Source: a virus. Taken from it: DNA of 28,826 nucleotides. The notes beneath the pieces are model-generated. The model saw only the letters and a list, made by a program, of their open reading frames with translations, was not told the DNA's origin and searched no databases. A program made the translations under genes and the position numbers. The first letter of the stretch is position 1. The number at the start of each line of letters is the position of its first letter. The stretch spans positions 1 through 28,826 of IMG/VR virus record IMGVR_UViG_3300042904_000293; one strand, written 5' to 3'. Positions 14,148 through 22,943 of this stretch are shown piece by piece.

Positions 14148-17100
14148 ATGCCGAAGATAGAGTACGTCATACCGGGCCTGGTCTTCCCAAGGATCAGGGG
14201 TCCGCAGCAGCTCTACATGAATCAGGATACGATGCCCGTCGACGGCTGGGTGACGGAGATCGGCATAACCGCGAACTCTCAGTCGAGTAGCACCTCGGGG
14301 CATCACCTCCTCCTCTACGACACCGACGCGCGACTCTTCTTGTCGGGCTCCCAGACCTGGGGGACCAACGAAGCGATGCGCACCGCTACCCTCTCGGCGA
14401 AGGTGGCCGCGGGCAAGACGCTCTACTGGGGTACGTGGAGTGCTCCGGGTAGCGGCAACACAGAATACATTGTAGACGACTGGACAGGCCACCATGTCGT
14501 CGGCAAGAGCACCGGCACGACATCGCCGACCGGCGATGCCGAACCCTTCGATGGTGCTCAGGGGAGCCAGAACCACGCCATAGACGGCTACCTCCAGTAC
14601 ATCGCACAGGCGAACCCTGGCGTAGGTGTGTGGCAGAGCCCATCCCCCACAGGTCTTATCACCACCTCGACGCCGACCTTCAAGGGCACTACGCCGCATC
14701 CCAATGGAGACGGTGCTCACGACTACACCGATACCGTTCACCTCAAGGTCTACAATCGTGACACGAACGTCGTCTACTTCGACCAGCAGTTCGCCACCAC
14801 CACAGCCGAGAGAAACGGCGACTACTTCGAGAAGACTCCCACCGACGGCCGAGGTACGGTAAGCCTCCCCGCCGGGGTAAACGCGGCTGCTGAGTTTAGA
14901 CACCGCGATACGTGGGGTGCATGGTCGGGCTGGTCGACGGTACGGAACTTCGAGATTTCGCCGGGCCCTGACCCTTCGGACGTCACCCGTCCCTTGGGCC
15001 GGGTCAACTACCGCAACCAGGCCGAGTATCTAGCGCAGGGCGGGTCGGGGAACCTCTACCGCGGCACGTACAACAACACCTCGGGCGCCGCACTCCACTC
15101 TGTTTCGGTCGAAGTGTGGGACCGCGCTCGCACCACGCGCTATAAGAGCAGCGGTTGGGTAAACGCCTCGGCTGCATCGGGGATATGGACACTTGCAGAG
15201 TGGTCAGGCCACGGGCTCTTTGATTACGGAGGGAAATACTCCGTCCGGGCGAAGGTGCGTGAAGACAACGGCTCGGGCTCACCTGCCATCGAGGCACCGT
15301 GGGGACCGTGGGCAGACTTCAACGTCAACGCCCTACCGCTCAAGCCCACCAACCTCGTGCCCGGAGGCGGGACGGCCACCTCCGCCCTAGACTTCGTGGC
15401 CAGCGTTTCCGATCCCGACGGCGATGCGATCACCGCGGCTCTCATGCGCATCACTCGCATCGCCGACTCGACAGCGATCAAGAGTGCTCTAGCGCGTGTG
15501 GTGAAGACCAACTACACATCAGGCGACATGGTTCGCGCGAGCACCACCGGCAACGGATACCGCTACAAGGCGCTCCAGACCGGCCGCTCTTCGGACATAG
15601 CGAATGGCACCCTGGTTTGGCCGACGACGCTAGGCTCCTCTGTCAAGGACATACCAACCACGGCGATTGTAAACAGCACGACCTATGCGCTCGGGGTTTG
15701 CAGGATCAGGCGTGGCACCACTTCCGGCACGCAGACGCTCTGGTACGAGGCGACGGCGATCACTACGGGGACCGTGGCAGCGACCGAGCCGGCCGCGTTT
15801 GCCACGGCGACCAACGGGCAGACCATCACAGACGGCGGCGTGACCTGGACGGTCAGGACCGCGATCAACTGGCAGAACGCTGGAGAAGACACGACCTGGG
15901 ATATGACCATCCAGGGCGGGACGGCGAACCGCACCATCCCTTCAGGCTTCTTGACCTTCGGCGAGGAATACTACTGGGAGGTGCAAGCCTCAGACGCGAT
16001 TGGATACGGGTCGTATTCTGATCGCGGGATCTTCGTCTTCGCCCAGGTGCCGAACATCACCATGCTCTCTCCACGGGAGACTCCCGCCCGTAGAAACCCT
16101 GTACTGGATCCCTCCTTTGAAGACACCTCGGTCTCCTGGTGGACGTTGGTCGGCGGGAACGCCACGAACACTTCCACTGTTTCTCAGGGCGGGGCCGCTG
16201 AAGGCGAGAACTTCCAACGCTTCTCGGTAGATGGTACGGCGACTTCAAATACCTTCTACCTCGCGACGCCAAAGATCGCCGTAGACGCTACGTGGAGTCG
16301 CGTCATACAAGCCCAGATGAGAAAGCTCTCGGGGACGGCGGCCGTGGATATGGTGCTGAAGTGCTACAACGCCTCGAACACGCTCGTCGGTACGATCCGT
16401 CCAGCCTCCTTGCGGGCGACGAACGGGGCGGACGTGCAGACCTACTGGCAGACCTATGGCGGCGTTGTCTGGCCGATCGGTTCTGGCCTCACGCCGGCGT
16501 TCCCGGCGGCCACGACCCAGTACGAAATCTGGATCTACCCCAAGGTAAGCGGGACGGGGGCGGCCGTGGTGGATGTCGATGCGATCCTTTCCGAGAACCT
16601 CTCGGTGCATAGCACCCAGGCGCAGGCAGATTTGGCGGCGAAGTGGTACGGCTACTTCGATGGGTCCTCCTCATTCTCCGATGTCGAGAACGACTCTGCT
16701 TACTACTGGGAGGACGTGACCAACTTCTCGATCTCGCAGGGCATACACGTCCTTAACGGCGTGGGCTCGAAGATCCACTACCGCTACGCTTCGGATGCTG
16801 CCCTTAACCAGAACGCCGCGCGTCTCTCAATTGACCAGTGGCTCGAGGATGAGCAGCAGTTCCAGAGGATCTACGATTCCGGCATGGTTCTAAACACCGT
16901 CACCCCGAACTCGATCGCCGCTATCGACTTCCCGCAAGGCGTGGTCAAGAGCCACGGCCGCTACCGCTTGCAGGTTACGGTCAGGGACACAGCGCTCATC
17001 TCCAAGGTGGGCCCGGAGATCCTGTTCGACGTAGATTACATCGGGCCGCCCGAGCTCACGATCACGCTCATTGAAGCCAACCCAGATCGCGGGACGATCA

Positions 17101-17759
17101 CGATATCGCACGATGCGAGTGCGCTCACCTCTTCAGAATTTACGGCATACGACTACGCCGTCAGCTCACCAGAGGAGCCGCTCGTGGTGTTTCATCGTGA
17201 GCGTAACCAGGCGAGGACGACTCAGGAATACCCGTGGCCGATTCACAACAGGAACTACCGGGTGATGGTCCGTCAGGTACAGCACCTCTTGGGCGAAGAC
17301 CTCGAGGGACGCTATTCGCAGGAGCAGGTCACATGTTCCTACCCCGGGATATTCTTCCTGAAGGATCCAAACGATCCTAGCCTCATCCTGCCCATCTCCG
17401 TGAAGCAGGGACAGAACCCGACGCTGGATTCGACGCCTTCCAGCTTCGCGAGCTACCGACCTTACGAGGAGGCCAGGCGCGTACACTTCGGGGCGGAGGC
17501 GATGGACTCGCAGGAGTCCTACATCTTCGAGGCGTGGGACACGGACGAAAAGTTGCAGGAGTATATTCGTGTCGCCGAAGATTTCCGAGCCCGTCCGCGC
17601 ACGCTTATGATCCTTGCCCAGCGTCCCGAGGAGAAGTTCGCTGTATACCCGAGGAAGATCGCGAGACTTCGCGGGAGCACTCCGCTCTATGCCCAGTACA
17701 CATTTGAGTTTGAGGAGTCGAGCTTCACCGAGGATGTCTTCAAGAGGGGTGCCGAGTAG
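14148..17759 (+). CDS. Large multidomain minor tail protein (tail tip, distal-tail-like C-terminus)
   Basis: A 1,203-residue beta-rich protein from ATG 14148, with AGAGGAGG at 14133-14140. It directly follows the tape measure gene, where distal tail proteins are encoded. Visible parts: an N-terminal beta sandwich (1-165); fibronectin/Ig-like domains (about 170-270 and 275-390, with WGAWSGWSTVRNF and WGPWADFNV endings); a third such domain interrupted by two copies of a TYxLG module (455-575); a jelly-roll, carbohydrate-binding-like domain opening with FEDTSVSWWTLVGG (about 657-815); two more Ig-like domains; and a C-terminal beta domain (about 1090-1203, ending SFTEDVFKRGAE) like those that close a distal-tail ring. 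It probably builds the tail tip and carries sugar-binding modules for contact with the host surface. Individual domain limits are estimates from the sequence pattern. Confidence 0.8.
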   Translation: MPKIEYVIPGLVFPRIRGPQQLYMNQDTMPVDGWVTEIGITANSQSSSTSGHHLLLYDTDARLFLSGSQTWGTNEAMRTATLSAKVAAGKTLYWGTWSAPGSGNTEYIVDDWTGHHVVGKSTGTTSPTGDAEPFDGAQGSQNHAIDGYLQYIAQANPGVGVWQSPSPTGLITTSTPTFKGTTPHPNGDGAHDYTDTVHLKVYNRDTNVVYFDQQFATTTAERNGDYFEKTPTDGRGTVSLPAGVNAAAEFRHRDTWGAWSGWSTVRNFEISPGPDPSDVTRPLGRVNYRNQAEYLAQGGSGNLYRGTYNNTSGAALHSVSVEVWDRARTTRYKSSGWVNASAASGIWTLAEWSGHGLFDYGGKYSVRAKVREDNGSGSPAIEAPWGPWADFNVNALPLKPTNLVPGGGTATSALDFVASVSDPDGDAITAALMRITRIADSTAIKSALARVVKTNYTSGDMVRASTTGNGYRYKALQTGRSSDIANGTLVWPTTLGSSVKDIPTTAIVNSTTYALGVCRIRRGTTSGTQTLWYEATAITTGTVAATEPAAFATATNGQTITDGGVTWTVRTAINWQNAGEDTTWDMTIQGGTANRTIPSGFLTFGEEYYWEVQASDAIGYGSYSDRGIFVFAQVPNITMLSPRETPARRNPVLDPSFEDTSVSWWTLVGGNATNTSTVSQGGAAEGENFQRFSVDGTATSNTFYLATPKIAVDATWSRVIQAQMRKLSGTAAVDMVLKCYNASNTLVGTIRPASLRATNGADVQTYWQTYGGVVWPIGSGLTPAFPAATTQYEIWIYPKVSGTGAAVVDVDAILSENLSVHSTQAQADLAAKWYGYFDGSSSFSDVENDSAYYWEDVTNFSISQGIHVLNGVGSKIHYRYASDAALNQNAARLSIDQWLEDEQQFQRIYDSGMVLNTVTPNSIAAIDFPQGVVKSHGRYRLQVTVRDTALISKVGPEILFDVDYIGPPELTITLIEANPDRGTITISHDASALTSSEFTAYDYAVSSPEEPLVVFHRERNQARTTQEYPWPIHNRNYRVMVRQVQHLLGEDLEGRYSQEQVTCSYPGIFFLKDPNDPSLILPISVKQGQNPTLDSTPSSFASYRPYEEARRVHFGAEAMDSQESYIFEAWDTDEKLQEYIRVAEDFRARPRTLMILAQRPEEKFAVYPRKIARLRGSTPLYAQYTFEFEESSFTEDVFKRGAE

Positions 17760-17761
17760 GG

Positions 17762-18964
17762 GTGGCCTCCTCTAGCCTCACGCCCACCATAGCGCAGCTC
17801 CTCGCCGGCCACGCCGGGAGCATCCCTCACCGCACGGAGCTCTACGTCTCCAACAAGGCGGGGGAGTATCTGCGGCCCATCCCCGGTACAGAAAACATCT
17901 CGGTCTCTTTAGACAACAAGCGCGAGCACGCATGGGAGCTGAAGTTCGTGATGGGCGCCACCGATGTCTTCTCTCCGCTCGAAGACTGGGTGAAGCTGGC
18001 GATAGATTTCCGGCTCGGCTCCGAGTGGGTGCGCTATCCGCTGGGGCTCTATAGGCTTCAGGTCCCATCGGATGACGTTCTCGCCTGGCGGCGAACGTGG
18101 GCCCTGACCGGATACTCTGGTGAGTGGATCATGGCCCAGGATCACGCAAGGCGGATGACCTTCGATCCAAGCATCCAGGGCTACCACGTCCCGCCGGGGA
18201 CCGGCGTGCTGGCAGCCTGTCGGCAGATCATCGTAGACTTCTTCGGATTCCCGGGGCGCATGGTGAAGTTCCCACCTGTCCAGGATGATGTCATCCTCAT
18301 AAAGGGGATGATCTTCGACATCGTGCAAGACGCTGCGGGAACCTACTGGCTCGCGGTCATCAATGCGCTTCTTAACGCCGGCGGCTTCTACCCTTTGTGG
18401 ACTGATGCGGACGGATCCTTTGCCACCAAGAAACGGCGGGCGCTCAGCGAGGAGGAGCCTACCCTCTGGCTCGGACAGGGCGAGCGCTACGAGAACATCG
18501 TCGATGGGGATGAGCCCTTCAAGTTGACCCGCGATCTCGGGAACTTCGCCAACCGGATCATCGTCATCTCCAACGACACCACGCAGATACCGCCTGTGCT
18601 CGCTGACGTCGTTGCGGATAACCCAGCCAACCCCTACTCGACGACTAGGCTCGGCTACACCAAGAGCACCACCATCACCGCTCAGCAGCTCGTAGGTCCA
18701 GATGAGGCAGAGGCGATGGCGCGCAGCGAGCTCTCAAGACGAGTCGCAGCTCAAGAAGAGTGGGGGTTTCAGACGGTCTTTGATCCCCGCCGAGGTCCAC
18801 ACGAAATCTACAAGACCAACTACAAGATGCGCGACGGGTCGGAGATCATCTCGGGTAACTACTTCTGCCACGGTATCGGGATGCAGGTAAAGCCTCTGGG
18901 GCTCATGGACCACAAGGTAGCGAAGGTGTTCCCGCTCGAAGAAGGGGACAACGCAGGTGAGTGA
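17762..18964 (+). CDS. Tail hub (baseplate hub / Tal N-terminal-like) minor tail protein
   Basis: A 400-residue protein from GTG 17762, two bases after the previous stop. It shows the pattern of siphovirus hub proteins with a gp27/Tal-like fold: an N-terminal domain with RTELYVSNKAGEYLRPIPGT and a WELKF strand, then the segment WVRYPLGLYRLQVPSDDV, which matches the P-L-G-x-Y-x-L-x-x-P motif common in actinobacteriophage minor tail proteins, then a DHARRMTF segment and a helix around NALLNAGGFYPLW. The trimeric hub closes the tube and contacts the end of the tape measure. Its order after the distal-tail-like protein is standard. The last eight bases overlap the next gene. Confidence 0.82.
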   Translation: MASSSLTPTIAQLLAGHAGSIPHRTELYVSNKAGEYLRPIPGTENISVSLDNKREHAWELKFVMGATDVFSPLEDWVKLAIDFRLGSEWVRYPLGLYRLQVPSDDVLAWRRTWALTGYSGEWIMAQDHARRMTFDPSIQGYHVPPGTGVLAACRQIIVDFFGFPGRMVKFPPVQDDVILIKGMIFDIVQDAAGTYWLAVINALLNAGGFYPLWTDADGSFATKKRRALSEEEPTLWLGQGERYENIVDGDEPFKLTRDLGNFANRIIVISNDTTQIPPVLADVVADNPANPYSTTRLGYTKSTTITAQQLVGPDEAEAMARSELSRRVAAQEEWGFQTVFDPRRGPHEIYKTNYKMRDGSEIISGNYFCHGIGMQVKPLGLMDHKVAKVFPLEEGDNAGE

Positions 18965-19955
18965 GTCCTCTCTCCCGTCCGTACCTTCGTCTGTTTCACC
19001 CTACCAGATCCCCGACCTCGCCAGGCGTCAGGCCGATCAGGAGCAAAAGCAGGTAGAGGCGGTGGTCGCCGCCATAGGTCTTCAGAAGATACGCGCTACG
19101 GTCGTGGCCGTCGATGAGCCCAACTCCTCCATACAGGTCATGCGCATCACGAACACGATCGCCGATGAGCCCTTCTACCCCGTCCGCGGTGGAGCGATGC
19201 CGGAGGTTGACGATCTGGTCTTCGGCTTTGAGGACTCGGGTGGGCCTGTCTTCATTGGCAACCTTGGTGGGGGTAGTGGAGTCCAGCCTCCCATAGGCTC
19301 GATGATGAATTGGGCCGGTGCTACGGACCCGGCGGATACAACGTGGCTGATCTGCGATGGGCGTACCGTCTCTGCCACAACATACCCGGAGCTGCTCCTG
19401 GTCTTGGGAACGACCTGGAATATTGGCGGTGAGGCGGCGGGCACATTCAGGCTACCGGATCTCAGGGGGCGCGTGGCAGTCGGCGCAGGCACAGGCACAG
19501 GTCTTTCTGCCCGAACCGTAGCACAGAAGGCGGGCGCCGAAACCGTAGTGCTCACAACGGCTCACTTGCCAGCGCACGATCACGGCGGAGCAACCGGAAA
19601 CGATACGCACGATCACGGCGCGGCGACCGGGGACAACACCCACAGCCACGGCGGGGCAACCGGCAACGACACGCATTCTCACACTGGTGACTCGACCGTC
19701 AGCTTCGGCGTCGTCGGGCCGGGCACGGCCCTCTCGGGCGGCGGCTCTCACAACGTTATGGTAAATGGCTCCCACACGGATACCGGCTCCACGCTCGGCG
19801 ACACCCACAGCCATACTATCTCGGGGGTCACTCATAGCCACACCGTTGCGGGCGACACCCACAGCCACACCATCTCATCAGTCGGGAGCGGTACGGCGCA
19901 CGACAACATGCCGCCGTGGGTCGGGATGCACCAGATCATCCGGGTGCTGCCGTAG
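18957..19955 (+). CDS. Tail fibre/spike with OB-like N-terminus, collar domain and HxH repeats
   Basis: A 332-residue protein from GTG 18957, with AAGGGG at 18942-18947, overlapping the hub gene. Residues 40-110 (KIRATVVAVDEPNSSIQVMR ... VDDLVFGFEDSGGPVFIGNL) look like the OB fold of spike-type proteins that plug a hub. Residues 114-178 are a phage tail collar domain: GSMMNWAGATDPADTTWLIC, DGRTVSATTYPELLLVLG and FRLPDLRGRVAVG. Residues 207-308 are Gly/Thr/His-rich repeats with seven H-x-H motifs, then NMPPWVGMHQIIRVLP, the usual collar-fibre ending. The protein is probably a trimeric tip fibre whose H-x-H motifs bind metal, as in T4 gp37. It ends the tail-tip block: the next gene is exported and has its own promoter-like sequence. 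Confidence 0.85.
   Translation: MSESSLPSVPSSVSPYQIPDLARRQADQEQKQVEAVVAAIGLQKIRATVVAVDEPNSSIQVMRITNTIADEPFYPVRGGAMPEVDDLVFGFEDSGGPVFIGNLGGGSGVQPPIGSMMNWAGATDPADTTWLICDGRTVSATTYPELLLVLGTTWNIGGEAAGTFRLPDLRGRVAVGAGTGTGLSARTVAQKAGAETVVLTTAHLPAHDHGGATGNDTHDHGAATGDNTHSHGGATGNDTHSHTGDSTVSFGVVGPGTALSGGGSHNVMVNGSHTDTGSTLGDTHSHTISGVTHSHTVAGDTHSHTISSVGSGTAHDNMPPWVGMHQIIRVLP
19575..19880 (+). repeat. Histidine-rich repeats in the collar fibre gene
   Basis: Three 33-bp units (19575, 19608, 19641) encode HDHGGATGNDT, HDHGAATGDNT and HSHGGATGNDT, with a partial fourth at 19674. After a spacer, three 27-bp units (about 19800-19880) encode THSHTISGV, THSHTVAGD and THSHTISSV. Confidence 0.85.
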
Positions 19956-19981
19956 AAATTTTATGACCCCTTCAGTACAAT
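19953..19981 (+). promoter_or_regulatory. Promoter-like element, copy 1, upstream of the exported beta-helix gene
   Basis: TAGAAA (19953-19958), TTTTATG (19959-19965), CCC and TACAAT (19976-19981) match a second copy at 22549-22577 at about 22 of 29 positions, with identical spacing. TACAAT is a five-of-six match to the -10 hexamer, and TAGAAA lies 17 bases upstream in the -35 position. Transcription would start near 19988, giving a leader of about 39 bases before ATG 20027. The element begins within the stop codon of the fibre gene. Confidence 0.55.
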
Positions 19982-20026
19982 CTCCGAATGTAGTTGGGTG
20001 ATTCGATGCAAGGAAAGGATACATAG

Positions 20027-22534
20027 ATGAGGGCAAGGGTAAACCTCACGATCGGCTTCGTGTCGTTCGCATTCATGCTGATAGTGGCGCTGCTCTGGTC
20101 GAGCACAGCCGATGCAGCTCTGCCGAGGAAGCAGGAAGCAGAGACCGGACCGACTCAGACTGCCGGAGCACCGCACACCGATTCAGCTTCGACGCCTACC
20201 AGCGCCAGCCCAAACTCTTACCGCTTCACAGCTAACGGCGGTATCCGATTCTTCTTCACCGTGGGGACGGGTGAGCAGGTCACATCCGTTGTGGTCCGGG
20301 CGAAGCTAGGCGGCACCTCCACGAGCGACTCCGATCTCATGGCCGTAGCTAATGGGACTAACCTCGGCACCAAGAACCTCACACTCGCATCGAATACCAG
20401 CTACTCCGAGCAATCTTTCGCGGTTTCCCCTAGCCTTGGTGCGGGATCTCACACCATAGACATCTACGCTCAGGATATGCAGAGCGGGGATAAGCAGATA
20501 TGGGATTGGGTAGAGCTCCGGGGCACGAACTCCAACCCATCCGATACCACGCCGCCTAGCACTAGCATTACCAGCGGGCCAACGAACGGCTCGACCGACA
20601 CGGATGGTAGCGTTTCCTTCGGCTTCTCCTCCAGCGAATCAAACAGCACCTTTGAATGCAAGCTAGACGAGAGCGCCTACGGATCTTGTACCACGCCTAA
20701 GAGCTACTCGAGCCTTGAGAACGGGGATCATACCTTCTCCGTCCGGGCTACTGATGCAGCCGGCAATACTGACGCGACACCGGCTACGAGAACCTTCTCG
20801 GTTGCGGTGCCGGATACAACGATGCCAGATTCGGTTATCGACTCCGGCCCTGGTGATACCTCGGACGGAGCGGCGACCTTTGAGTTCTCCGCTAATGAGC
20901 CCTCTACCTTTGAGTGCAAGCTGATCGTAGCAGGCACGAGTCCTGAGCAGGTGGTTCAGAACTGGACTTCCTGCACCTCGGGCAAGACGTATTCAGGACT
21001 CGCCGATGGTTCATACACGTTCCGTTTGCGGGCTACCGACACCGCCAACAACGTAGAGTCGCCGGTGACGGGCAAGACTTTCACCGTGACGAACGGCACG
21101 ACGGACACGACGCCGCCTAACACAACGATAGATTCAGGGCCGGCGGAAGGTTCGACCGACACCGATGGTAGCGTGACCTTCACGTTCTCCTCCAGCGAGA
21201 CCGGCTCTACTTTTGAATGCAAGCTGGACTCGGCGGCCTACGCCTCATGCACATCTCCCAAGTCCTACAGTGACCTTGCCGACGGCTCGCATACCTTCGC
21301 GGTACGCGCGACCGATTCCGCAAACAACGTAGACGCCTCGGCCGCGTCCCGCACCTTTAATGTGGACGTTCCGACCGTCGACTCTGACAATGACGGTGTG
21401 CCTGACTCTACGGATAACTGCGATCAGCAGCCCGGGCCGGCCAGCAACAACGGATGCCCGGTAGCGCAGACAGGATGCGACGTCAACGTAACGCCTAGCC
21501 AGGACCTCGATGCCATAGTGGACGGCGACTCGGCCACGACGGCAACCAAATTCTGTCTCTCATCAGGCACCTACAACATCTCCGATGACCTGGACTTGCG
21601 GGCAGGTGACCACCTCGCGGGCCCGATCGCCGTGATGGATTCTCACGGCCGCGCTGACTACGCGAAGCCTACGGCGAAAATAAACGCCGCCGGCGCATCG
21701 CGCGTGATTTCTGGCTTCGACTCCATCGAGGTCGAATGGGTCGAGATAACGGGTGCTGACGGTCAGATCGACGCCAACGGTACGCCAGCTCAGTGTCCCT
21801 CTTCGCCTCTGCCGAGTGGCTGCCCAGTCACAGGCACAGGGGTAGGGATCTCGATGGGCAACGCCGATGATTCCTCAGAGCTCCACCATCTGTATATCCA
21901 CGACAACGACGCCTCTGGTGTCGGCAACATGCACGGCCGGATCAAGAACTTCGAGTGTCACTCCAATACCAACAACTCCGCTTTTCTCGGAGTGGTGGCA
22001 TCCTGTGTGAAGGGTGTTGTGGAGTACGAGGCCGCCGAAGGGTACGTACACGATGAGCAGGGTAACGGTGTGTGGCTTGACCATACCCTCTCCGGTCCCG
22101 CCAATCAGGCGGAGATGAGCACGAACCCCGGTGGCGGCGCCTGGTTCCACGAGCTGGTTTCAGTGGATAACGGCCGCAAGGGCTTGCGCCATGAGTTCTC
22201 ACCGCGCGATGCTCCCGAGGGCGGGACGCTCCCGACGCCCACCATTATGATCGAGAACAACAACGTCCACGGCAACAACGATGAAGGCATCTCGATCAGG
22301 GACGCGCAGAACGCCACGGTACGCAACAACGTTCTAGGCGCTGTGACCATCGGCGGTATTGCGTACTCTGAAAATGGTGACAACAACAACAACGGTGCTG
22401 GTGATGGTGTCCTGGTCTCTGACTCGGGCCGCTCTGACCGGACCGATACCCGCAACGTCACCGTGACGGGCAACACGCTTAACGGTGATGAGGTCCGCTG
22501 CCCTGCTCCTGGCGCTGGGATCACCTGCCAGTAG
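20027..22534 (+). CDS. Exported multidomain protein: CBM-like, Ig-like repeats, type-3 Ca repeat, beta-helix
   Basis: An 835-residue protein from ATG 20027 with AAGGAAAGG upstream; a seven-codon frame (20006-20026) ends just before its start. Residues 1-30 are a clear Sec signal peptide with an ADA cleavage site. Then come a carbohydrate-binding-like sandwich (about 35-165, EAETGPTQTAGAP ... GSHTIDIYAQDM); three Ig-like repeats (about 172-255, 258-355, 358-450) with the STFECKLD ... DGSHTFAVRATD pattern; a thrombospondin type-3-like calcium loop (DSDNDGVPDSTDNC, about 452-479); and a right-handed beta-helix (480-835) with NNNVHGN and ATVRNNVLG turns, like pectate-lyase-type enzymes. The architecture is host-like. 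It may be a depolymerase or adhesin released from infected or lysogenic cells. A catalytic site is not evident, and virion attachment would be hard to reconcile with the signal peptide. Confidence 0.85.
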   Translation: MRARVNLTIGFVSFAFMLIVALLWSSTADAALPRKQEAETGPTQTAGAPHTDSASTPTSASPNSYRFTANGGIRFFFTVGTGEQVTSVVVRAKLGGTSTSDSDLMAVANGTNLGTKNLTLASNTSYSEQSFAVSPSLGAGSHTIDIYAQDMQSGDKQIWDWVELRGTNSNPSDTTPPSTSITSGPTNGSTDTDGSVSFGFSSSESNSTFECKLDESAYGSCTTPKSYSSLENGDHTFSVRATDAAGNTDATPATRTFSVAVPDTTMPDSVIDSGPGDTSDGAATFEFSANEPSTFECKLIVAGTSPEQVVQNWTSCTSGKTYSGLADGSYTFRLRATDTANNVESPVTGKTFTVTNGTTDTTPPNTTIDSGPAEGSTDTDGSVTFTFSSSETGSTFECKLDSAAYASCTSPKSYSDLADGSHTFAVRATDSANNVDASAASRTFNVDVPTVDSDNDGVPDSTDNCDQQPGPASNNGCPVAQTGCDVNVTPSQDLDAIVDGDSATTATKFCLSSGTYNISDDLDLRAGDHLAGPIAVMDSHGRADYAKPTAKINAAGASRVISGFDSIEVEWVEITGADGQIDANGTPAQCPSSPLPSGCPVTGTGVGISMGNADDSSELHHLYIHDNDASGVGNMHGRIKNFECHSNTNNSAFLGVVASCVKGVVEYEAAEGYVHDEQGNGVWLDHTLSGPANQAEMSTNPGGGAWFHELVSVDNGRKGLRHEFSPRDAPEGGTLPTPTIMIENNNVHGNNDEGISIRDAQNATVRNNVLGAVTIGGIAYSENGDNNNNGAGDGVLVSDSGRSDRTDTRNVTVTGNTLNGDEVRCPAPGAGITCQ

Positions 22535-22548
22535 GAGCGGGAATAGTC

Positions 22549-22577
22549 TAGAAGTTTTATGCCCCGTTGGTTACACT
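22549..22577 (+). promoter_or_regulatory. Promoter-like element, copy 2, directly before a probably leaderless gene
   Basis: TAGAAG (22549-22554), TTTTATG (22555-22561), CCC and TACACT (22572-22577) repeat the arrangement at 19953-19981. TACACT fits the TANNNT -10 form and ends seven bases before ATG 22585, so transcription would begin at or next to the start codon. Confidence 0.55.
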
Positions 22578-22586
22578 TCGGGGCAT
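22559..22586 (+). promoter_or_regulatory. Inverted repeat enclosing the -10 element and touching the start codon
   Basis: ATGCCCCG (22559-22566) and CGGGGCAT (22579-22586) are exact reverse complements with a 12-base loop holding TACACT. In a read-through transcript from upstream, the right arm would cover the start codon at 22585; in DNA the dyad could be an operator. Confidence 0.55.
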
Positions 22587-22908
22587 GGCTATTGATGTGG
22601 GAGAAACTGCGGAGGCGAGGGTCTACCTAGACCGGCGCGATCCAGAGGACCCCACCGGCCGGAAGCGCGTGCCGGCTGATGACGCCACAAGCGCGAGTGT
22701 TACGTTCGTAAGACCTGACGGCACTACGCTGCTTACGCGCACCTTTGAGAGCAACCCCCCCGTCCTCAATGAAGGCGGGGGGTACTATTCGGCATGGGCT
22801 GTGGTCGATGTGCGCGGGATATGGGAGGTGCGTCTCGCGGTAGTGGATCCCACGGGTAGACAACTGGCAGATTACACGGAGTTCTACGTGCAGGATGCGG
22901 CGGCGTGA
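22585..22908 (+). CDS. Beta-rich protein of unknown function, probably translated from a leaderless mRNA
   Basis: A 107-residue protein from ATG 22585. A TTG at 22567 in the same frame would add six residues but lies inside the promoter-like element, and neither start has a Shine-Dalgarno sequence. The protein looks like one immunoglobulin-type beta sandwich: GETAEARVYLDRRDPEDPTG, SASVTFVRPDGTTLLTRTFE, GGGYYSAWAVVDVRGIWEVR and DYTEFYVQDAAA. Similar small sandwich proteins in phage tail regions are usually adaptors or decorations of fibres. I do not recognise the family. It is followed after 35 bases by a short tail-fibre-family gene with a strong ribosome binding site, so it is probably the first gene of a fibre operon reaching to 27284. 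Confidence 0.72.
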   Translation: MAIDVGETAEARVYLDRRDPEDPTGRKRVPADDATSASVTFVRPDGTTLLTRTFESNPPVLNEGGGYYSAWAVVDVRGIWEVRLAVVDPTGRQLADYTEFYVQDAAA

Positions 22909-22943
22909 GTACCCGTCTCCGTAGCACAGGAGGGTAAAGATAC

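Noticed and set aside
19575-19880. CRISPR-like array at the regular short repeats in the fibre gene
   Set aside because: The repeats are contiguous, in frame and encode His-rich peptide units without spacers.
20006-20026. Seven-codon frame just before the exported protein start
   Set aside because: It lies in the same frame and its ATGCAAGGAAAGG is mainly the ribosome binding site; too short to claim as a regulatory leader peptide.
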